From positions 493,967 through 557,966 of the forward strand of contig NZ_BRCF01000001.1 in assembly GCF_023707985.1 (NCBI RefSeq): 64,000 nucleotides of DNA. The letters are read 5' to 3'. Numbering within the stretch: the stretch's first letter is position 1; the number at the start of each line of letters is the position of its first letter. The translations under genes were made by a program, and so were the position numbers. The stretch is from Sporosarcina sp. NCCP-2716. GTDB taxonomy: Bacteria > Bacillota > Bacilli > Bacillales_A > Planococcaceae. Under the pieces are notes generated by a model, which searched no databases, was not told the origin of the DNA, and worked only from the letters and a program-made list of their open reading frames with translations. Positions 8,691 through 20,720 of the stretch are shown here, in pieces.

Positions 8691-9497
8691 TTGAAGAAAA
8701 CACTCTATTCATTTGCGTCAGCGATCGCCGCGCTCTTTCTTTTCCCGATACTGCTGCAGCTGCTTCCCGAGAAACAGCCGGGCAGTCCGCCGCTGGCACT
8801 TCAGCAGAAAGGATACATCGTGTATGCATCCAACGTGTTCGTACCGCCCAAGATGACAGGCGGCAAAAAGGTGCTGCTGCACTATACGCACTCGGAGGAA
8901 GCATACGAGCCGATCACTCTGGCGGCCGACGGCAAGGTCGCCGTTTCACACAAAACCGAAAACATCACGAAGATAGGGGAGAAGCTCCGGCTGCAGCTGG
9001 CGGCAATGGGAGCCGAACCCGATGTGCTGCCCGTTGACATCCAGAAAGAGATGTCCAAGCAGAAAATCCCCTATCATCGTTCCTACAAGGCGATCAGGCC
9101 ATATTTACAGAAAGCGATCGCTTCGAAATCGTATGATCTCATCTTCGATATCCACCGTGATTCCGTTACAGCCGACAAGACGACGGTTGATGTCGGCGGC
9201 AAACGCTACGCGAAGATCGCAATCGTCATCGGCAAGGAACACCCCCAGTATAAAAAGAATTACGAGGCAGCGAAGAGCCTCACCGAAGAAATGGAAGCGC
9301 TCGTGCCCGGCATCACCCGCAATATCATGCTGAAGGGCGGGCCGGGAGTTGACGGGAAATACAACCAGGATCTCCATCCGGGCTTCGTGCTCATCGAACT
9401 CGGCGGGATCGGCAACAGCGAGGAAGAACTGAGCCGCACTGTCAGCGTCATTGCGGAGGCTGCCGCGAACATGGGGACAGCAGACGGCACCGACTGA
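8691..9497 (+). CDS. spoIIP: Stage II sporulation protein P
   Basis: Membrane-bound cell-wall amidase/endopeptidase that, with SpoIID and SpoIIM, thins septal peptidoglycan for engulfment. The 268-residue product has one N-terminal membrane helix (about residues 4-23), then HYTHSEEAYEP with a zinc His, FDIHRDSV with the next His, and a late Glu in VLIELGG. It is shorter than the roughly 400-residue B. subtilis protein because the linker after the membrane helix is short. TTG start after GGGGGGATGAC. It follows gpr by 45 bases. Confidence 0.9.
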   Translation: MKKTLYSFASAIAALFLFPILLQLLPEKQPGSPPLALQQKGYIVYASNVFVPPKMTGGKKVLLHYTHSEEAYEPITLAADGKVAVSHKTENITKIGEKLRLQLAAMGAEPDVLPVDIQKEMSKQKIPYHRSYKAIRPYLQKAIASKSYDLIFDIHRDSVTADKTTVDVGGKRYAKIAIVIGKEHPQYKKNYEAAKSLTEEMEALVPGITRNIMLKGGPGVDGKYNQDLHPGFVLIELGGIGNSEEELSRTVSVIAEAAANMGTADGTD

Positions 9498-9525
9498 ATG
9501 ACGGCTGTTCCGGCATGGCAGAAAG

Positions 9526-9575
9526 AGGGCGGAAGTGTGCAGCAAGAGCCGCACACGGCCGTCTTTTTCGTTTTT
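9526..9575 (+). terminator. Terminator after spoIIP
   Basis: A GTGTGC/GCACAC-cored hairpin with extended GC pairing, followed by CTTTTTCGTTTTT. Confidence 0.7.
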
Positions 9576-9599
9576 CCGGTCCGTTCAGAAGGAAATGTA

Positions 9600-9628
9600 T
9601 AACACCGCCTGACGGTTTCTGCTATAAT
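9600..9628 (+). promoter_or_regulatory. SigA-type extended -10 promoter of lepA
   Basis: TGCTATAAT gives a consensus -10 (9623-9628) with the TG extension; the -35 at 17 bases (TAACAC) is poor, as is common for extended -10 promoters. Confidence 0.6.
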
Positions 9629-9657
9629 TCATACTAGCCGAATTAGGAGTGAAAATT

Positions 9658-11484
9658 ATGATGAATCATCAGCAGAAACTGGACAGACAGAAAAACATCC
9701 GAAACTTCTCCATCATCGCACATATCGACCACGGGAAATCGACGCTTGCCGACCGGCTGCTCGAAAAGACCGGGACAATTACGGCGAGGGAGATGAAAAC
9801 GCAGACCCTCGACTCCATGGATCTCGAGCGGGAGCGGGGCATCACCATCAAACTGAACGCTGTGCAGCTCATGTACAAAGCGAAGAACGGGGAAGATTAC
9901 ACGTTCCATCTGATCGACACGCCGGGGCATGTCGACTTCACATATGAAGTGTCGCGGAGCCTTGCCGCCTGTGAAGGGGCCATTTTGGTCGTCGATGCCG
10001 CGCAGGGGATCGAAGCGCAGACATTGGCGAACGTCTATCTCGCCCTCGATAACGACCTGGAGATCCTCCCGGTCATCAACAAAATCGATCTGCCCGCAGC
10101 CGATCCGGAACGGGTCAAGGACGAAATCGAAAATGTCATCGGGATCGACGCCTCGGAAGCTGTGCACGCATCCGCGAAGTCGGGGATCGGCATCGAAGAC
10201 ATACTCGAGCAGATCGTCGAGAAAGTGCCCGCTCCCCAAGGGGACCCGGAAGCACCGCTGAAGGCGCTAATCTTCGACTCCCATTACGACCAATACAAAG
10301 GGGTCGTCGTCAATATACGTATCATGGAAGGGACCATCAGACCGGGCGACACGATCCGCATGATGGCGACGCAAAAGGAATTCGAAGTCGTCGAACTCGG
10401 TGTCTTCACGCCGAAAATCTCGCCGCGCGACGAATTGACGGTCGGCGATGTCGGCTATTTGTCAGCCGCCATCAAAACCGTCGGCGACACACGTGTCGGG
10501 GATACGATCACACTTGCGGACAACCCGGCTTCCGAACCGCTGGAAGGATACCGTAAGATGAATCCGATGGTGTTCTGCGGTCTCTACCCGATCGACACGT
10601 CGAAATATAACGATCTGCGGGAAGCCCTTGAGAAACTCGAACTCAATGACTCCGCACTCGAGTATGAAGCGGAAACCTCCCAGGCGCTCGGCTTCGGCTA
10701 CCGCTGCGGCTTCCTCGGTCTCCTGCACATGGAGATCATCCAGGAGCGGATCGAGCGCGAGTTCAACATCGACCTGATCACGACGGCACCGAGCGTTATC
10801 TACAATGTCGTGACGACAGACGGCAGGGAGATGAAAGTGGACAACCCGTCCATGATGCCGGACGCGCAAAAAATCGACTATGTCGAGGAGCCGTATGTCA
10901 AAGCGTCCATCATGGTGCCGAACGACTATGTCGGTGCAGTGATGGAGCTCTGCCAGAAAAAACGCGGCAACTTCCTGACGATGGATTATCTGGATGCATC
11001 CCGCGTCAACATCATCTATGAGCTGCCGCTCGCTGAAATCGTCTATGACTTCTTCGACCAGCTGAAGTCGAGCACGAAAGGCTATGCGTCGCTCGATTAT
11101 GAATTGATCGGCTATAAGACGTCGAAGCTAGCCAAAATGGACATCCTGCTGAACGGCGAAACCGTCGATGCACTGAGCTTCATCGTCCATAAGGATTTCG
11201 CATACGACCGCGGCAAAGCGATCGTCGAGAAACTGAAGACGCTGATCCCGCGCCAGCAGTTCGAAGTGCCTGTGCAGGCTGCGATCGGACAGAAGATCGT
11301 CGCACGTTCGACGATCAAGTCCATGGGCAAGAACGTCCTCGCAAAATGTTACGGCGGCGACATCTCCCGGAAACGGAAACTGCTCGAGAAGCAGAAGGAA
11401 GGGAAAAAGCGGATGAAGCAAGTCGGTTCCGTCGAAGTCCCGCAAGAAGCATTCATGGCAGTCCTGCGCATGGATGAAGAATGA
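9658..11484 (+). CDS. lepA: Elongation factor 4 (LepA)
   Basis: Translational GTPase that acts on stalled or maturing ribosomes. GTPase motifs are visible in order: AHIDHGKST (G1), GITIKLNAV (G2), DTPGHVDF (G3), NKIDLP (G4). The C-terminal LepA-specific domain ends with the [24 protein letters not shown] block. The 608-residue length is standard. Start at 9658 is chosen because TTAGGAGTG is 8 bases upstream; a second ATG follows directly. Located between spoIIP and hemW as in B. subtilis, though yqxA is absent. Confidence 0.97.
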   Translation: MMNHQQKLDRQKNIRNFSIIAHIDHGKSTLADRLLEKTGTITAREMKTQTLDSMDLERERGITIKLNAVQLMYKAKNGEDYTFHLIDTPGHVDFTYEVSRSLAACEGAILVVDAAQGIEAQTLANVYLALDNDLEILPVINKIDLPAADPERVKDEIENVIGIDASEAVHASAKSGIGIEDILEQIVEKVPAPQGDPEAPLKALIFDSHYDQYKGVVVNIRIMEGTIRPGDTIRMMATQKEFEVVELGVFTPKISPRDELTVGDVGYLSAAIKTVGDTRVGDTITLADNPASEPLEGYRKMNPMVFCGLYPIDTSKYNDLREALEKLELNDSALEYEAETSQALGFGYRCGFLGLLHMEIIQERIEREFNIDLITTAPSVIYNVVTTDGREMKVDNPSMMPDAQKIDYVEEPYVKASIMVPNDYVGAVMELCQKKRGNFLTMDYLDASRVNIIYELPLAEIVYDFFDQLKSSTKGYASLDYELIGYKTSKLAKMDILLNGETVDALSFIVHKDFAYDRGKAIVEKLKTLIPRQQFEVPVQAAIGQKIVARSTIKSMGKNVLAKCYGGDISRKRKLLEKQKEGKKRMKQVGSVEVPQEAFMAVLRMDEE

Positions 11485-11554
11485 GAAGTTATGAACCGCG
11501 CAGACAGGGGGCTCTTGAGCCCTCTGTTTGGCGTTTACAGGAGGTCACCAAACG

Positions 11555-12688
11555 ATGAGAGGCATTTACATACACATCCCTTTCTGCCACCAGATCTGCC
11601 ACTATTGTGATTTCAATAAAGTGTTCTTCGAGAACCAGCCCGTCGACGCCTACATTGAATCGATCGAACAGGAACTATCCATACTGAAACAATCCGGCGC
11701 CGACTTCTCAATGGTCGAAACCGTCTTCTTCGGCGGAGGTACGCCGACAGCCCTGACAGCACCTCAGCTCGACCGGCTGCTGGAAATCGTCCATTCCTAC
11801 GTGGATGTCCGGTCGCTCACCGAGTTTTCCACGGAAGCGAACCCCGATGAACTGACGGAAGAGAAACTGCGCGTCCTGAAGAACGGGCTTGTCAGCCGGC
11901 TGAGTCTCGGCGTCCAGTCGTTCGACGCCGGACTGCTGAAGAAAATCGGCCGGTCGCACAGTCCTGAACAAGCAGTGCAAGTCATCGGATCCGCCCGGAA
12001 GAACGGCTTCCATGATATCAGCATCGACCTGATCTATGCGCTGCCGGGACAGACGCAAACCCAATGGGACGCAACGCTGGACAGGGCGCTGGAACTCGAA
12101 CTGCCGCATTACTCCGCGTATTCGCTGATCATCGAGCCGAAAACGGTCTTCTACAATCTCATGAACAAAGGCCGCCTGCCGCTGCCCGGTGAAGACGAGG
12201 AGACGGTCATGTTCGCCAAGCTGATCGACCGTATGCAGCAGGCAGGGCGGAGGCAGTATGAGATCAGCAACTTCGCTGTGCCCGGCAAGGAGTCGGTCCA
12301 TAATATGATCTATTGGGAGAACGATGAATATGCAGGAATCGGTGCGGGTGCACACGGCTACCTGAACGGCATCCGTTATGCGAACATCGCACCGCTTAAG
12401 AGATACATGTCCGCCGTGTCGGAAGGGCGTCTGCCGAGGATCGAGGAACACGAAGTGACGCTCCAGGAACAGATGGAAGAAGAGATGTTCCTCGGTTTAC
12501 GTAAAACGGAAGGAGTCTCAGCAGCCCGGTTCGAGGAAAAGTTCGGCCGTCCGCTCGAGGAAGTATATGGTACAGTGCTGGACGAACTGGCAGAGAAAGA
12601 CCTGACGGAACGGCACGGAACGCGTATCCGGCTGACGAGGAACGGGATATTCAAAGGCAATGAGGCGTTCCAGCAATTTCTCGGCTGA
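11555..12688 (+). CDS. hemW: Radical SAM heme chaperone HemW
   Basis: A 377-residue radical SAM protein formerly called HemN-like. The cluster motif FCHQICHYCDF supplies CxxxCxxC near residues 10-17, and FFGGGTPT is the glycine-rich SAM motif. It lacks the longer N-terminus of true coproporphyrinogen dehydrogenase, which fits the heme chaperone HemW. ACAGGAGGTCACC precedes the ATG at 11555. The lepA-hemW gap holds a GC-rich hairpin (about 11504-11531) without a T run. Confidence 0.92.
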   Translation: MRGIYIHIPFCHQICHYCDFNKVFFENQPVDAYIESIEQELSILKQSGADFSMVETVFFGGGTPTALTAPQLDRLLEIVHSYVDVRSLTEFSTEANPDELTEEKLRVLKNGLVSRLSLGVQSFDAGLLKKIGRSHSPEQAVQVIGSARKNGFHDISIDLIYALPGQTQTQWDATLDRALELELPHYSAYSLIIEPKTVFYNLMNKGRLPLPGEDEETVMFAKLIDRMQQAGRRQYEISNFAVPGKESVHNMIYWENDEYAGIGAGAHGYLNGIRYANIAPLKRYMSAVSEGRLPRIEEHEVTLQEQMEEEMFLGLRKTEGVSAARFEEKFGRPLEEVYGTVLDELAEKDLTERHGTRIRLTRNGIFKGNEAFQQFLG

Positions 12689-12703
12689 ACCCGGTTCAAT
12701 TGT

Positions 12704-12732
12704 TTGACACTCCCCTTATGATTTGGTAAATT
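12704..12732 (+). promoter_or_regulatory. SigA promoter of the hrcA-dnaK operon
   Basis: TTGACA (12704-12709), 17-base spacer, TAAATT (12727-12732). Transcription would begin near 12739, placing the CIRCE operator across the start of the transcript. Confidence 0.8.
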
Positions 12733-12742
12733 AACTATAGTA

Positions 12743-12769
12743 TTAGCACTCGCCTAACTTGAGTGCTAA
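12743..12769 (+). promoter_or_regulatory. CIRCE operator for HrcA
   Basis: TTAGCACTC, nine bases, GAGTGCTAA: a perfect CIRCE inverted repeat. HrcA bound here represses its own heat-shock operon. Confidence 0.98.
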
Positions 12770-12783
12770 CAGGAGTGATGATC

Positions 12784-13836
12784 ATGTTGACAAACAGACA
12801 ATTGCTTATCTTGCAACTGACGGTTAACGACTTCATCGAATCCGCTCAGCCTGTAGGCTCCCGGCAGCTCTCTAAAAAAGAGGAAGCGCCTTTCAGTCCG
12901 GCGACCATCCGTAATGAGATGGCGGATCTGGAAGAAATGGGGTATCTGGAAAAGACCCACACTTCTTCAGGGAGGATCCCTTCAGAGAAGGGATATCGAT
13001 TTTATGTCGACCACTTGCTGACACCGCAGAAGCTGAAAGTGGAGGACAATCTCCAGCTGCGCTCCGTCTTCCAGGAGAAAGTGCTGGAAACGGAAGAGCT
13101 GATCCGGAATTCTGCATCCATTCTTTCTGAACTGACAAACTACACGACGGTCCTTCTCGGGCCGGACACGAAAGCACACAAGGTGAAGCGCTTCTCCATC
13201 GTGCCCCTGTCGGAAGACAAGGCGGTCGCCATCATGGTGACGAACAATGGCCGGGTGGAGAACCATGTCGTCGACATTGCTGACGGCCTCTCCCCTCCGG
13301 ACATCGAGAAGATGGTCAACCTGCTTAACGAACGGCTCATCGGAACGCCGCTGTCCGACATTCCGCGCAAATTGGCTGTTGAATCAAAGATGCTGTATGA
13401 ACGCCACATCAAGAACGCGGGCACCATCCTTACTTCCATTCAGGACGCCATGTCCGGGAAAACGGATGAACGGCTGTTCCTGAGCGGCCAGATGAACATG
13501 ATGAAACAGCCTGAATTCAATGATGTGACCAAAGTGAAGACGTTCCTTGAGGCGATTGAGCAGGGGATCCCGCTCAAGCTGTTCGAACAGACGCTCACAG
13601 GAATACAGGTCCGCATCGGAACGGAGAACCGGGAGCATACGCTTGACGATTTCAGTGTCATTTCGACCGCATACGCTGTCGGTACGGACATGACCGGTTC
13701 CATCGCGATCATCGGACCGAAGCGGATGGACTACGGCAGGGTGATCACGTTGCTGGATATTCTGAGCGAAGACTTGTCAGCGGCGCTCGAAAGACTCACG
13801 ATCGACGGAACTACGGACAGGAGGAACCAATCATGA
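12784..13836 (+). CDS. hrcA: Heat-inducible repressor HrcA
   Basis: Winged-helix repressor that binds CIRCE and needs GroE to stay active. The 350-residue product begins [18 protein letters not shown], with the winged helix including [20 protein letters not shown]. The ATG at 12784 lies 8 bases after AGGAG; an ATG at 12778 is too near. Its operator is directly upstream, so the operon is autoregulated. The end overlaps grpE by four bases (ATGA). Confidence 0.96.
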   Translation: MLTNRQLLILQLTVNDFIESAQPVGSRQLSKKEEAPFSPATIRNEMADLEEMGYLEKTHTSSGRIPSEKGYRFYVDHLLTPQKLKVEDNLQLRSVFQEKVLETEELIRNSASILSELTNYTTVLLGPDTKAHKVKRFSIVPLSEDKAVAIMVTNNGRVENHVVDIADGLSPPDIEKMVNLLNERLIGTPLSDIPRKLAVESKMLYERHIKNAGTILTSIQDAMSGKTDERLFLSGQMNMMKQPEFNDVTKVKTFLEAIEQGIPLKLFEQTLTGIQVRIGTENREHTLDDFSVISTAYAVGTDMTGSIAIIGPKRMDYGRVITLLDILSEDLSAALERLTIDGTTDRRNQS

Positions 13837-14417
13837 CAGAAAAACACCCAGCATCCGAAGAACAGGAAATGTCAGGCCAAGCTGCCGGAGAAGACACTTC
13901 AGCAGAAGAAAGCAGCAGCCAGACAGAAAACGAAGACGTGACGGCTGAGCCGCAGGCGGATGAACGCGACCGTCGGATCGAAGAACTGAACGCCAAGCTG
14001 GAAGAAGAAGAGAACCGCCGGCTCCGCCTGCTTGCCGACCTTGATAACACGAGAAGAAGAGCGTCACTCGACAGGGAGGCGCTGCAGAAATACCGTGCAC
14101 AGGAAGTGCTCACACATCTTATTCCCGTGCTTGACAACTTCCAGCGCGGCCTTTCCGTGAAAGCGGAGAGCGAAGATGCCAAAAGCCTTCTCACGGGCAT
14201 GGAAATGATCTACCGCAGTCTCGATGAAGCGCTGAAATCGGAAGGTCTGGAAGAAATCGAAGCGCAAGATGTCGAATTTGATCCGAATTTCCACCAGGCC
14301 GTCATGACCGGCTCAGATGACAGCAAGGAGTCAGGCGTCGTGCTTGAAGTACTGCAAAAAGGGTATACCTTGAAAGATCGCGTGCTGCGCCCGGCGATGG
14401 TGAAAGTGAACGAGTGA
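13833..14417 (+). CDS. grpE: Nucleotide exchange factor GrpE
   Basis: Co-chaperone that releases ADP from DnaK. The 194-residue protein has an acidic disordered N-terminus (about residues 1-45), a long coiled coil ([20 protein letters not shown] region) and the conserved C-terminal beta domain with NFHQAVM and [34 protein letters not shown] precedes the ATG, which overlaps the hrcA stop. Second gene of the heat-shock operon. Confidence 0.96.
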   Translation: MTEKHPASEEQEMSGQAAGEDTSAEESSSQTENEDVTAEPQADERDRRIEELNAKLEEEENRRLRLLADLDNTRRRASLDREALQKYRAQEVLTHLIPVLDNFQRGLSVKAESEDAKSLLTGMEMIYRSLDEALKSEGLEEIEAQDVEFDPNFHQAVMTGSDDSKESGVVLEVLQKGYTLKDRVLRPAMVKVNE

Positions 14418-14439
14418 GCTGCCGCAGCATCATACTTAA

Positions 14440-16296
<1,857 letters not shown>

Positions 16297-16312
16297 ACCG
16301 ATAACTGATTGA

Positions 16313-16356
16313 CGGAAAAGTCAAAGTCCGATATTCCGGCTTTGGCTTTTTCGTTT
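16313..16356 (+). terminator. Hairpin terminator between dnaK and dnaJ
   Basis: AAAGTCAAAGTCCG-ATATT-CCGGCTTTGGCTTT with G-U pairs, followed by TTCGTTTG. It probably reduces, rather than stops, transcription into dnaJ. Confidence 0.7.
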
Positions 16357-16378
16357 GTTACCAAACTACCTCAAGAAG

Positions 16379-16387
16379 TGTTACAAT
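16379..16387 (+). promoter_or_regulatory. Extended -10 promoter ahead of dnaJ
   Basis: TGTTACAAT is an extended -10; it sits after the dnaK terminator and could drive dnaJ-prmA-rsmE-mtaB independently of CIRCE. Confidence 0.5.
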
Positions 16388-16424
16388 GCACACAACGCTA
16401 AATGAGTTTCGGGAGTGTGGACAG

Positions 16425-17558
16425 ATGAGCAAACGTGATTATTACGAAGTGCTTGGCGTGCCGAAGTCGGCAACCAAGGAAGAGATCCGGAAAGCGTACC
16501 GCAAGCTTTCCAAGCAATACCACCCAGACTTGAACAAAGAAGCAGGGGCGGAAGAGAAGTTCAAAGAAGTGACAGAAGCGTTCGAAGTGCTGAGTGACGA
16601 GAACAAACGGGCTTCCTATGACCAGTATGGCCATGCGGATCCGAACCAAGGCTTCGGAGGCGGCGGGTTCAGCGGTTTCGGCGGCGGAGACGGTTTCGGC
16701 TTCGAAGACATATTCAGCTCTTTCTTCGGAGGCGGCGGCAGCAGACGGCGTGACCCGAACGCACCGCGTAAAGGGGACGATCTGCAATATACGATGACCG
16801 TCGACTTCATGGAAGCTGCATTCGGAAAAGAGACGGAAATCGAGATCCCGCGCGAGGAAGAATGTGAAACGTGCCACGGCAGCGGAGCGAAAAAAGGTAC
16901 GTCGGCCAAGACCTGCACCAATTGCGGCGGAACCGGTCAGATTTCCGTCACCCAGAACACCCCTCTCGGTCAGATGGTCAACCGCAAAGTGTGTAACGTC
17001 TGCGGCGGTACCGGCAAGATCATTCCGGAAAAATGCGAAACGTGCCACGGCAGCGGCCGCGTGACGAAACGGAAAAAGATCAAAGTGACGATTCCCGCGG
17101 GTGTTGACGACGGGCAGCAGCTCCGTGTCGCAGGCCAGGGGGAAGCAGGCGTCAACGGAGGGCCGGCCGGTGACTTATACATCGTCTTCCGTGTCCGTCC
17201 TCACGACAAATTCATCCGGGAAGCGGACGATATCATCCTGGAAATCAATCTGACATTCCCGCAGGCGGCTCTCGGCGATGAAATCGAAGTGCCGACCATC
17301 CACGGTAACGTGAAATTGAAGATCCCGGCAGGCACGCAGACTGGCACCAACTTCAGATTGCGCGGCAAAGGGGTCCAGAACGTCCATGGCCACGGAATCG
17401 GCGATCAGCATGTCATCATCAGACTGGTGACACCGAAGAAAATGACGGAGAAACAGAAAGAGCTCCTGCGTGAATTCGCTTCGATCGACGGGGATTCCCC
17501 GGGTGAATACTCCAGCTCCCTGTTCGACAAAATCAAACGGTCATTCAAAGGCGACTGA
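16425..17558 (+). CDS. dnaJ: Chaperone DnaJ (Hsp40)
   Basis: J-domain partner that stimulates DnaK ATPase. The 377-residue product begins [14 protein letters not shown], has the HPD tripeptide in YHPDLNKE, a Gly/Phe-rich linker (about residues 70-105) and four zinc motifs: [24 protein letters not shown] and CETCHGSG. The start at 16425 follows GGGAGTGTGG; the upstream in-frame ATG at 16386 overlaps the promoter and would add non-homologous residues. Confidence 0.97.
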   Translation: MSKRDYYEVLGVPKSATKEEIRKAYRKLSKQYHPDLNKEAGAEEKFKEVTEAFEVLSDENKRASYDQYGHADPNQGFGGGGFSGFGGGDGFGFEDIFSSFFGGGGSRRRDPNAPRKGDDLQYTMTVDFMEAAFGKETEIEIPREEECETCHGSGAKKGTSAKTCTNCGGTGQISVTQNTPLGQMVNRKVCNVCGGTGKIIPEKCETCHGSGRVTKRKKIKVTIPAGVDDGQQLRVAGQGEAGVNGGPAGDLYIVFRVRPHDKFIREADDIILEINLTFPQAALGDEIEVPTIHGNVKLKIPAGTQTGTNFRLRGKGVQNVHGHGIGDQHVIIRLVTPKKMTEKQKELLREFASIDGDSPGEYSSSLFDKIKRSFKGD

Positions 17559-17573
17559 AAGGGTTGAAAACAC

Positions 17574-18518
17574 GTGAAATGGTCTGAAATTGCAATCCAT
17601 ACGACAAACGAAGCAACCGAGGCAGTTGCGAATATCCTCCACGAAGCCGGAGCGAGCGGCGTCGTCATCGAGGACTCGACCGAACCGGAGCGGGAACACG
17701 AAGACCGGTTCGGGGAAATCTATGATCTCAATCCGGAAGACTACCCGGCTGAAGGGGTGCTCGTGAAGGCCTATCTGCCGGCCAACAGCTTCCTGAAAGA
17801 GACCGTCCAGGAGATCAGCGAGTCGATCGATAAGCTGCAGCAGTTCGACTTGGATACCGGACGCAAAGCGATCACGACCACCGAAGTGGACGAGGAGGAC
17901 TGGGCGACCGCCTGGAAGAAGTATTACCATCCTGTCAAGATTTCAGGCCGTTTCACGATCGTACCGACTTGGGAGTCCTATAAGCCGGTGGAATCCGATG
18001 AACTGATCATCGAACTCGACCCTGGCATGGCGTTCGGAACAGGGACGCATCCGACGACCGTCATGTGTCTGCAGGCGCTCGAAAAATATGTGCAGCCGGA
18101 AAGCACCGTCATCGATGTAGGCACCGGATCCGGTGTCCTCGCAATCGGGGCAGCTCTTCTGGATGCCAAGAAGATCCTTGCGCTCGATCTCGATGAGGTC
18201 GCCGTGACGGCAGCCAGGGAGAATATCAGGTTGAACCGCTGTGATGGCAAGATCGACGTCATCCACGGCAACTTACTGGACTCCATAAAGGAACCTGCCG
18301 ACCTGATTGTCGCGAACATACTAGCGGAAGTCATCGTGACGTTCTCGCAAGACGCCCTTGACTTGCTGGAGCCGGGCGGACTGTTCATCGTCTCCGGTAT
18401 CATCTCCGCTAAAAAAGAGATGGTGAAAGAGGATCTGCTTGATAAAGGCTTCGAGCTGGTCGAATCGGTCGTCATGGAAGACTGGGTTGCGCTCGTCGCC
18501 CGTAAAAAAGGGGAATAA
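17574..18518 (+). CDS. prmA: Ribosomal protein L11 methyltransferase
   Basis: Trimethylates ribosomal protein L11 using SAM. The 314 residues start (GTG) with [13 protein letters not shown], matching the B. subtilis YqeT start, and carry the SAM motif [16 protein letters not shown] near residues 182-197 and the NILAEV catalytic-loop-like segment. It follows dnaJ by 15 bases in the extended heat-shock operon. Confidence 0.95.
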   Translation: MKWSEIAIHTTNEATEAVANILHEAGASGVVIEDSTEPEREHEDRFGEIYDLNPEDYPAEGVLVKAYLPANSFLKETVQEISESIDKLQQFDLDTGRKAITTTEVDEEDWATAWKKYYHPVKISGRFTIVPTWESYKPVESDELIIELDPGMAFGTGTHPTTVMCLQALEKYVQPESTVIDVGTGSGVLAIGAALLDAKKILALDLDEVAVTAARENIRLNRCDGKIDVIHGNLLDSIKEPADLIVANILAEVIVTFSQDALDLLEPGGLFIVSGIISAKKEMVKEDLLDKGFELVESVVMEDWVALVARKKGE

Positions 18519-18520
18519 CG

Positions 18521-19261
18521 ATGCAGCGCTACTTTTTAGAACAGCCGTTTGACGAATCCGGCATCGCACGGATCACCGGTGACGACGAAAAGCATATCAC
18601 CCGTGTCATGCGGATGGAACCCGGCGACAGGATCTGCTGTGTATGGGACGGCACAGGCCATATCGCGGAAATAAGCGGCATCGGGCCGGACGGCGTCACC
18701 GTCACGGACACAGGACTTGCGGCGCCGGCGAGCGAACTCCCGGTACACGTCACACTTGCCTGCGGACTGCCGAAAGGCGACAAGCTGGAGATGATCGCCC
18801 AGAAAGGGACGGAGCTCGGGATGTCGGGGCTGATCCCGTTCCAAGCGGAGCGTTCCATCGCTAAGTGGGATGAGAAGAAAGGCGCCAAGAAGACCGGGCG
18901 TCTTTCGAAGATCGCAAAGGAAGCTGCCGAACAGTCCCACCGTTCCGTCATCCCGGCTGTAGGGGAACCTGTCAGCTTCGGTGAACTCCTGCAGCTCGCC
19001 GGAGAATTCGATGTCTGCCTCTTTGCGGACGAAGAAGAAGCGAAGGAAGGCACTTCGAATAAGATTGCAGTACGTCTGCAAAAGGTGTATCATGGACAAT
19101 CGATACTGGTCTTGTTCGGACCGGAAGGCGGTCTGTCCCGCGCCGAAGCGGAGCGGCTCATCGCTGCAGGCTTCCTGCCGATGTCACTCGGCCCCCGTAT
19201 CCTGCGGACAGAAACTGCACCTTTATATGTCCTTTCCGCCATGTCCTATGAATTTGAATGA
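18521..19261 (+). CDS. rsmE: 16S rRNA m3U1498 methyltransferase RsmE
   Basis: SPOUT-class methyltransferase that modifies U1498 of 16S rRNA. The 246-residue protein has an N-terminal PUA-like domain and the C-terminal trefoil knot with LFGPEGGLSRAEAE and SLGPRILRTETA, the hallmark cofactor loop. It begins two bases after prmA ends, so translation is coupled. Equivalent to yqeU. Confidence 0.95.
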   Translation: MQRYFLEQPFDESGIARITGDDEKHITRVMRMEPGDRICCVWDGTGHIAEISGIGPDGVTVTDTGLAAPASELPVHVTLACGLPKGDKLEMIAQKGTELGMSGLIPFQAERSIAKWDEKKGAKKTGRLSKIAKEAAEQSHRSVIPAVGEPVSFGELLQLAGEFDVCLFADEEEAKEGTSNKIAVRLQKVYHGQSILVLFGPEGGLSRAEAERLIAAGFLPMSLGPRILRTETAPLYVLSAMSYEFE

Positions 19262-19277
19262 AAGAGGTGAGCAGCTG

Positions 19278-20621
19278 ATGTCATTGGTTGCCTTCCATAC
19301 ATTGGGCTGTAAAGTGAACCACTACGAAACCGAAGCGATCTGGCAGCTTTTTAAAGATGCCGGATACGGACGGACGGAATTCGAGAAGAATGCTGATGTC
19401 TATGTCATCAACACGTGCACCGTCACGAATACAGGTGACAAGAAGAGCCGTCAAGTGATCCGCCGGGCAGTCCGGCAGAATCCGGATGCTGTCATCTGCG
19501 TCACGGGTTGCTATGCTCAGACATCCCCTGCTGAAATCATGGCGATCCCCGGTGTCGACATCGTCGTCGGCACACAAGACCGCACGAAACTGCTCGGTCT
19601 GATCGATGAATACCGCACAGAGCGCCAGCCGATCAACGCGGTGCGCAACATCATGAAGAACCGGGTGTACGAAGAACTAGATGTCCCGGCGTTCACTGAC
19701 CGGACACGTGCCTCATTGAAGATCCAGGAAGGCTGCAACAACTTCTGCACCTTCTGCATCATCCCTTGGGCACGCGGTCTCATGCGATCCCGTGACCCGG
19801 AGGAAGTCGTGCGCCAGGCACAGCAGCTGGTCGATGCAGGGTATCTCGAAATCGTGCTGACCGGCATCCATACAGGCGGCTACGGCGAGGACCTGAAAGA
19901 CTATAACCTCGCCAAGCTGCTCGTCGACCTGGAAACGAAAGTGCACGGACTGAAACGGCTGCGGATCAGTTCCATCGAAGCGAGCCAGCTTACTGACGAA
20001 GTGATCGACGTGCTCCGCAATTCGTCGATCATCGTCCGTCATCTGCATATCCCGATCCAGTCGGGTTCGAACACGGTGCTGAAACGGATGCGCCGCAAGT
20101 ATACGATGGAATTCTTTGCAGAGCGGCTCGACCGTCTGCGGGAAGCCCTTCCTCACTTGGCGATCACGTCCGACGTCATCGTCGGTTTTCCGGGTGAAAC
20201 GGAAGAGGAGTTCATGGAGACCTATGACTTCATCCGCGACTACCGCTTCTCGGAACTTCATGTGTTCCCTTATTCCAAGCGGACCGGCACGCCGGCAGCC
20301 CGCATGGAGGACCAGGTGGACGAAGAAGTGAAGAATGAAAGGGTCCACCGTCTCATCGCACTGAATGACCAGCTCGCGAAGCAGTATGCAGCCGAATTCG
20401 AGGACGAAGTGCTGGAAGTCATCCCGGAAGAGAAGTTCAAGGAAGATCCGGACAGCGGCCTCTATGAGGGCTATACGGACAACTACTTGAAAGTCGTGCT
20501 CCCTGCCGATGAAACGATGGTCGGCAAAATCGTCCGCGTCAAGCTGACGAAAGCGGGCTATCCATACAACGAAGGCCAATTCGTCCGCGTCCTCGACGAT
20601 TTGAAGGAATTGGTGCACTGA
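19278..20621 (+). CDS. mtaB: tRNA t6A37 methylthiotransferase MtaB
   Basis: Converts t6A to ms2t6A at position 37 of tRNAs that read ANN codons. The 447 residues contain the N-terminal UPF0004 domain with its three cysteines (LGCKVN, NTCTVTN, GCYAQ), the radical SAM CxxxCxxC in GCNNFCTFCIIPWARG and a C-terminal TRAM domain. AAGAGGTGAGCAG places the start at 19278; an open frame continues upstream inside rsmE but without signals. Last gene of the dnaK operon before a strong terminator. Confidence 0.95.
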   Translation: MSLVAFHTLGCKVNHYETEAIWQLFKDAGYGRTEFEKNADVYVINTCTVTNTGDKKSRQVIRRAVRQNPDAVICVTGCYAQTSPAEIMAIPGVDIVVGTQDRTKLLGLIDEYRTERQPINAVRNIMKNRVYEELDVPAFTDRTRASLKIQEGCNNFCTFCIIPWARGLMRSRDPEEVVRQAQQLVDAGYLEIVLTGIHTGGYGEDLKDYNLAKLLVDLETKVHGLKRLRISSIEASQLTDEVIDVLRNSSIIVRHLHIPIQSGSNTVLKRMRRKYTMEFFAERLDRLREALPHLAITSDVIVGFPGETEEEFMETYDFIRDYRFSELHVFPYSKRTGTPAARMEDQVDEEVKNERVHRLIALNDQLAKQYAAEFEDEVLEVIPEEKFKEDPDSGLYEGYTDNYLKVVLPADETMVGKIVRVKLTKAGYPYNEGQFVRVLDDLKELVH

Positions 20622-20630
20622 TACTAGGGA

Positions 20631-20667
20631 AAACCGCCGGACAAGCAGCCGGCGGTTTCTTTTTTTT
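20631..20667 (+). terminator. Terminator after mtaB
   Basis: AAACCGCCGG-ACAAGCAG-CCGGCGGTTT, perfect 10-bp stem followed by CTTTTTTTT. Confidence 0.92.
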
Positions 20668-20720
20668 GCTGGATTCTGCTATGATGGATACGAACGAACA
20701 CCCTCCAGGAGGTAATGGAA

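Noticed and set aside
11504-11535. Intrinsic terminator between lepA and hemW
   Set aside because: The hairpin is good (GGGGGCTC/GAGCCCTC type) but lacks a T run on either side, so I do not call it a terminator.
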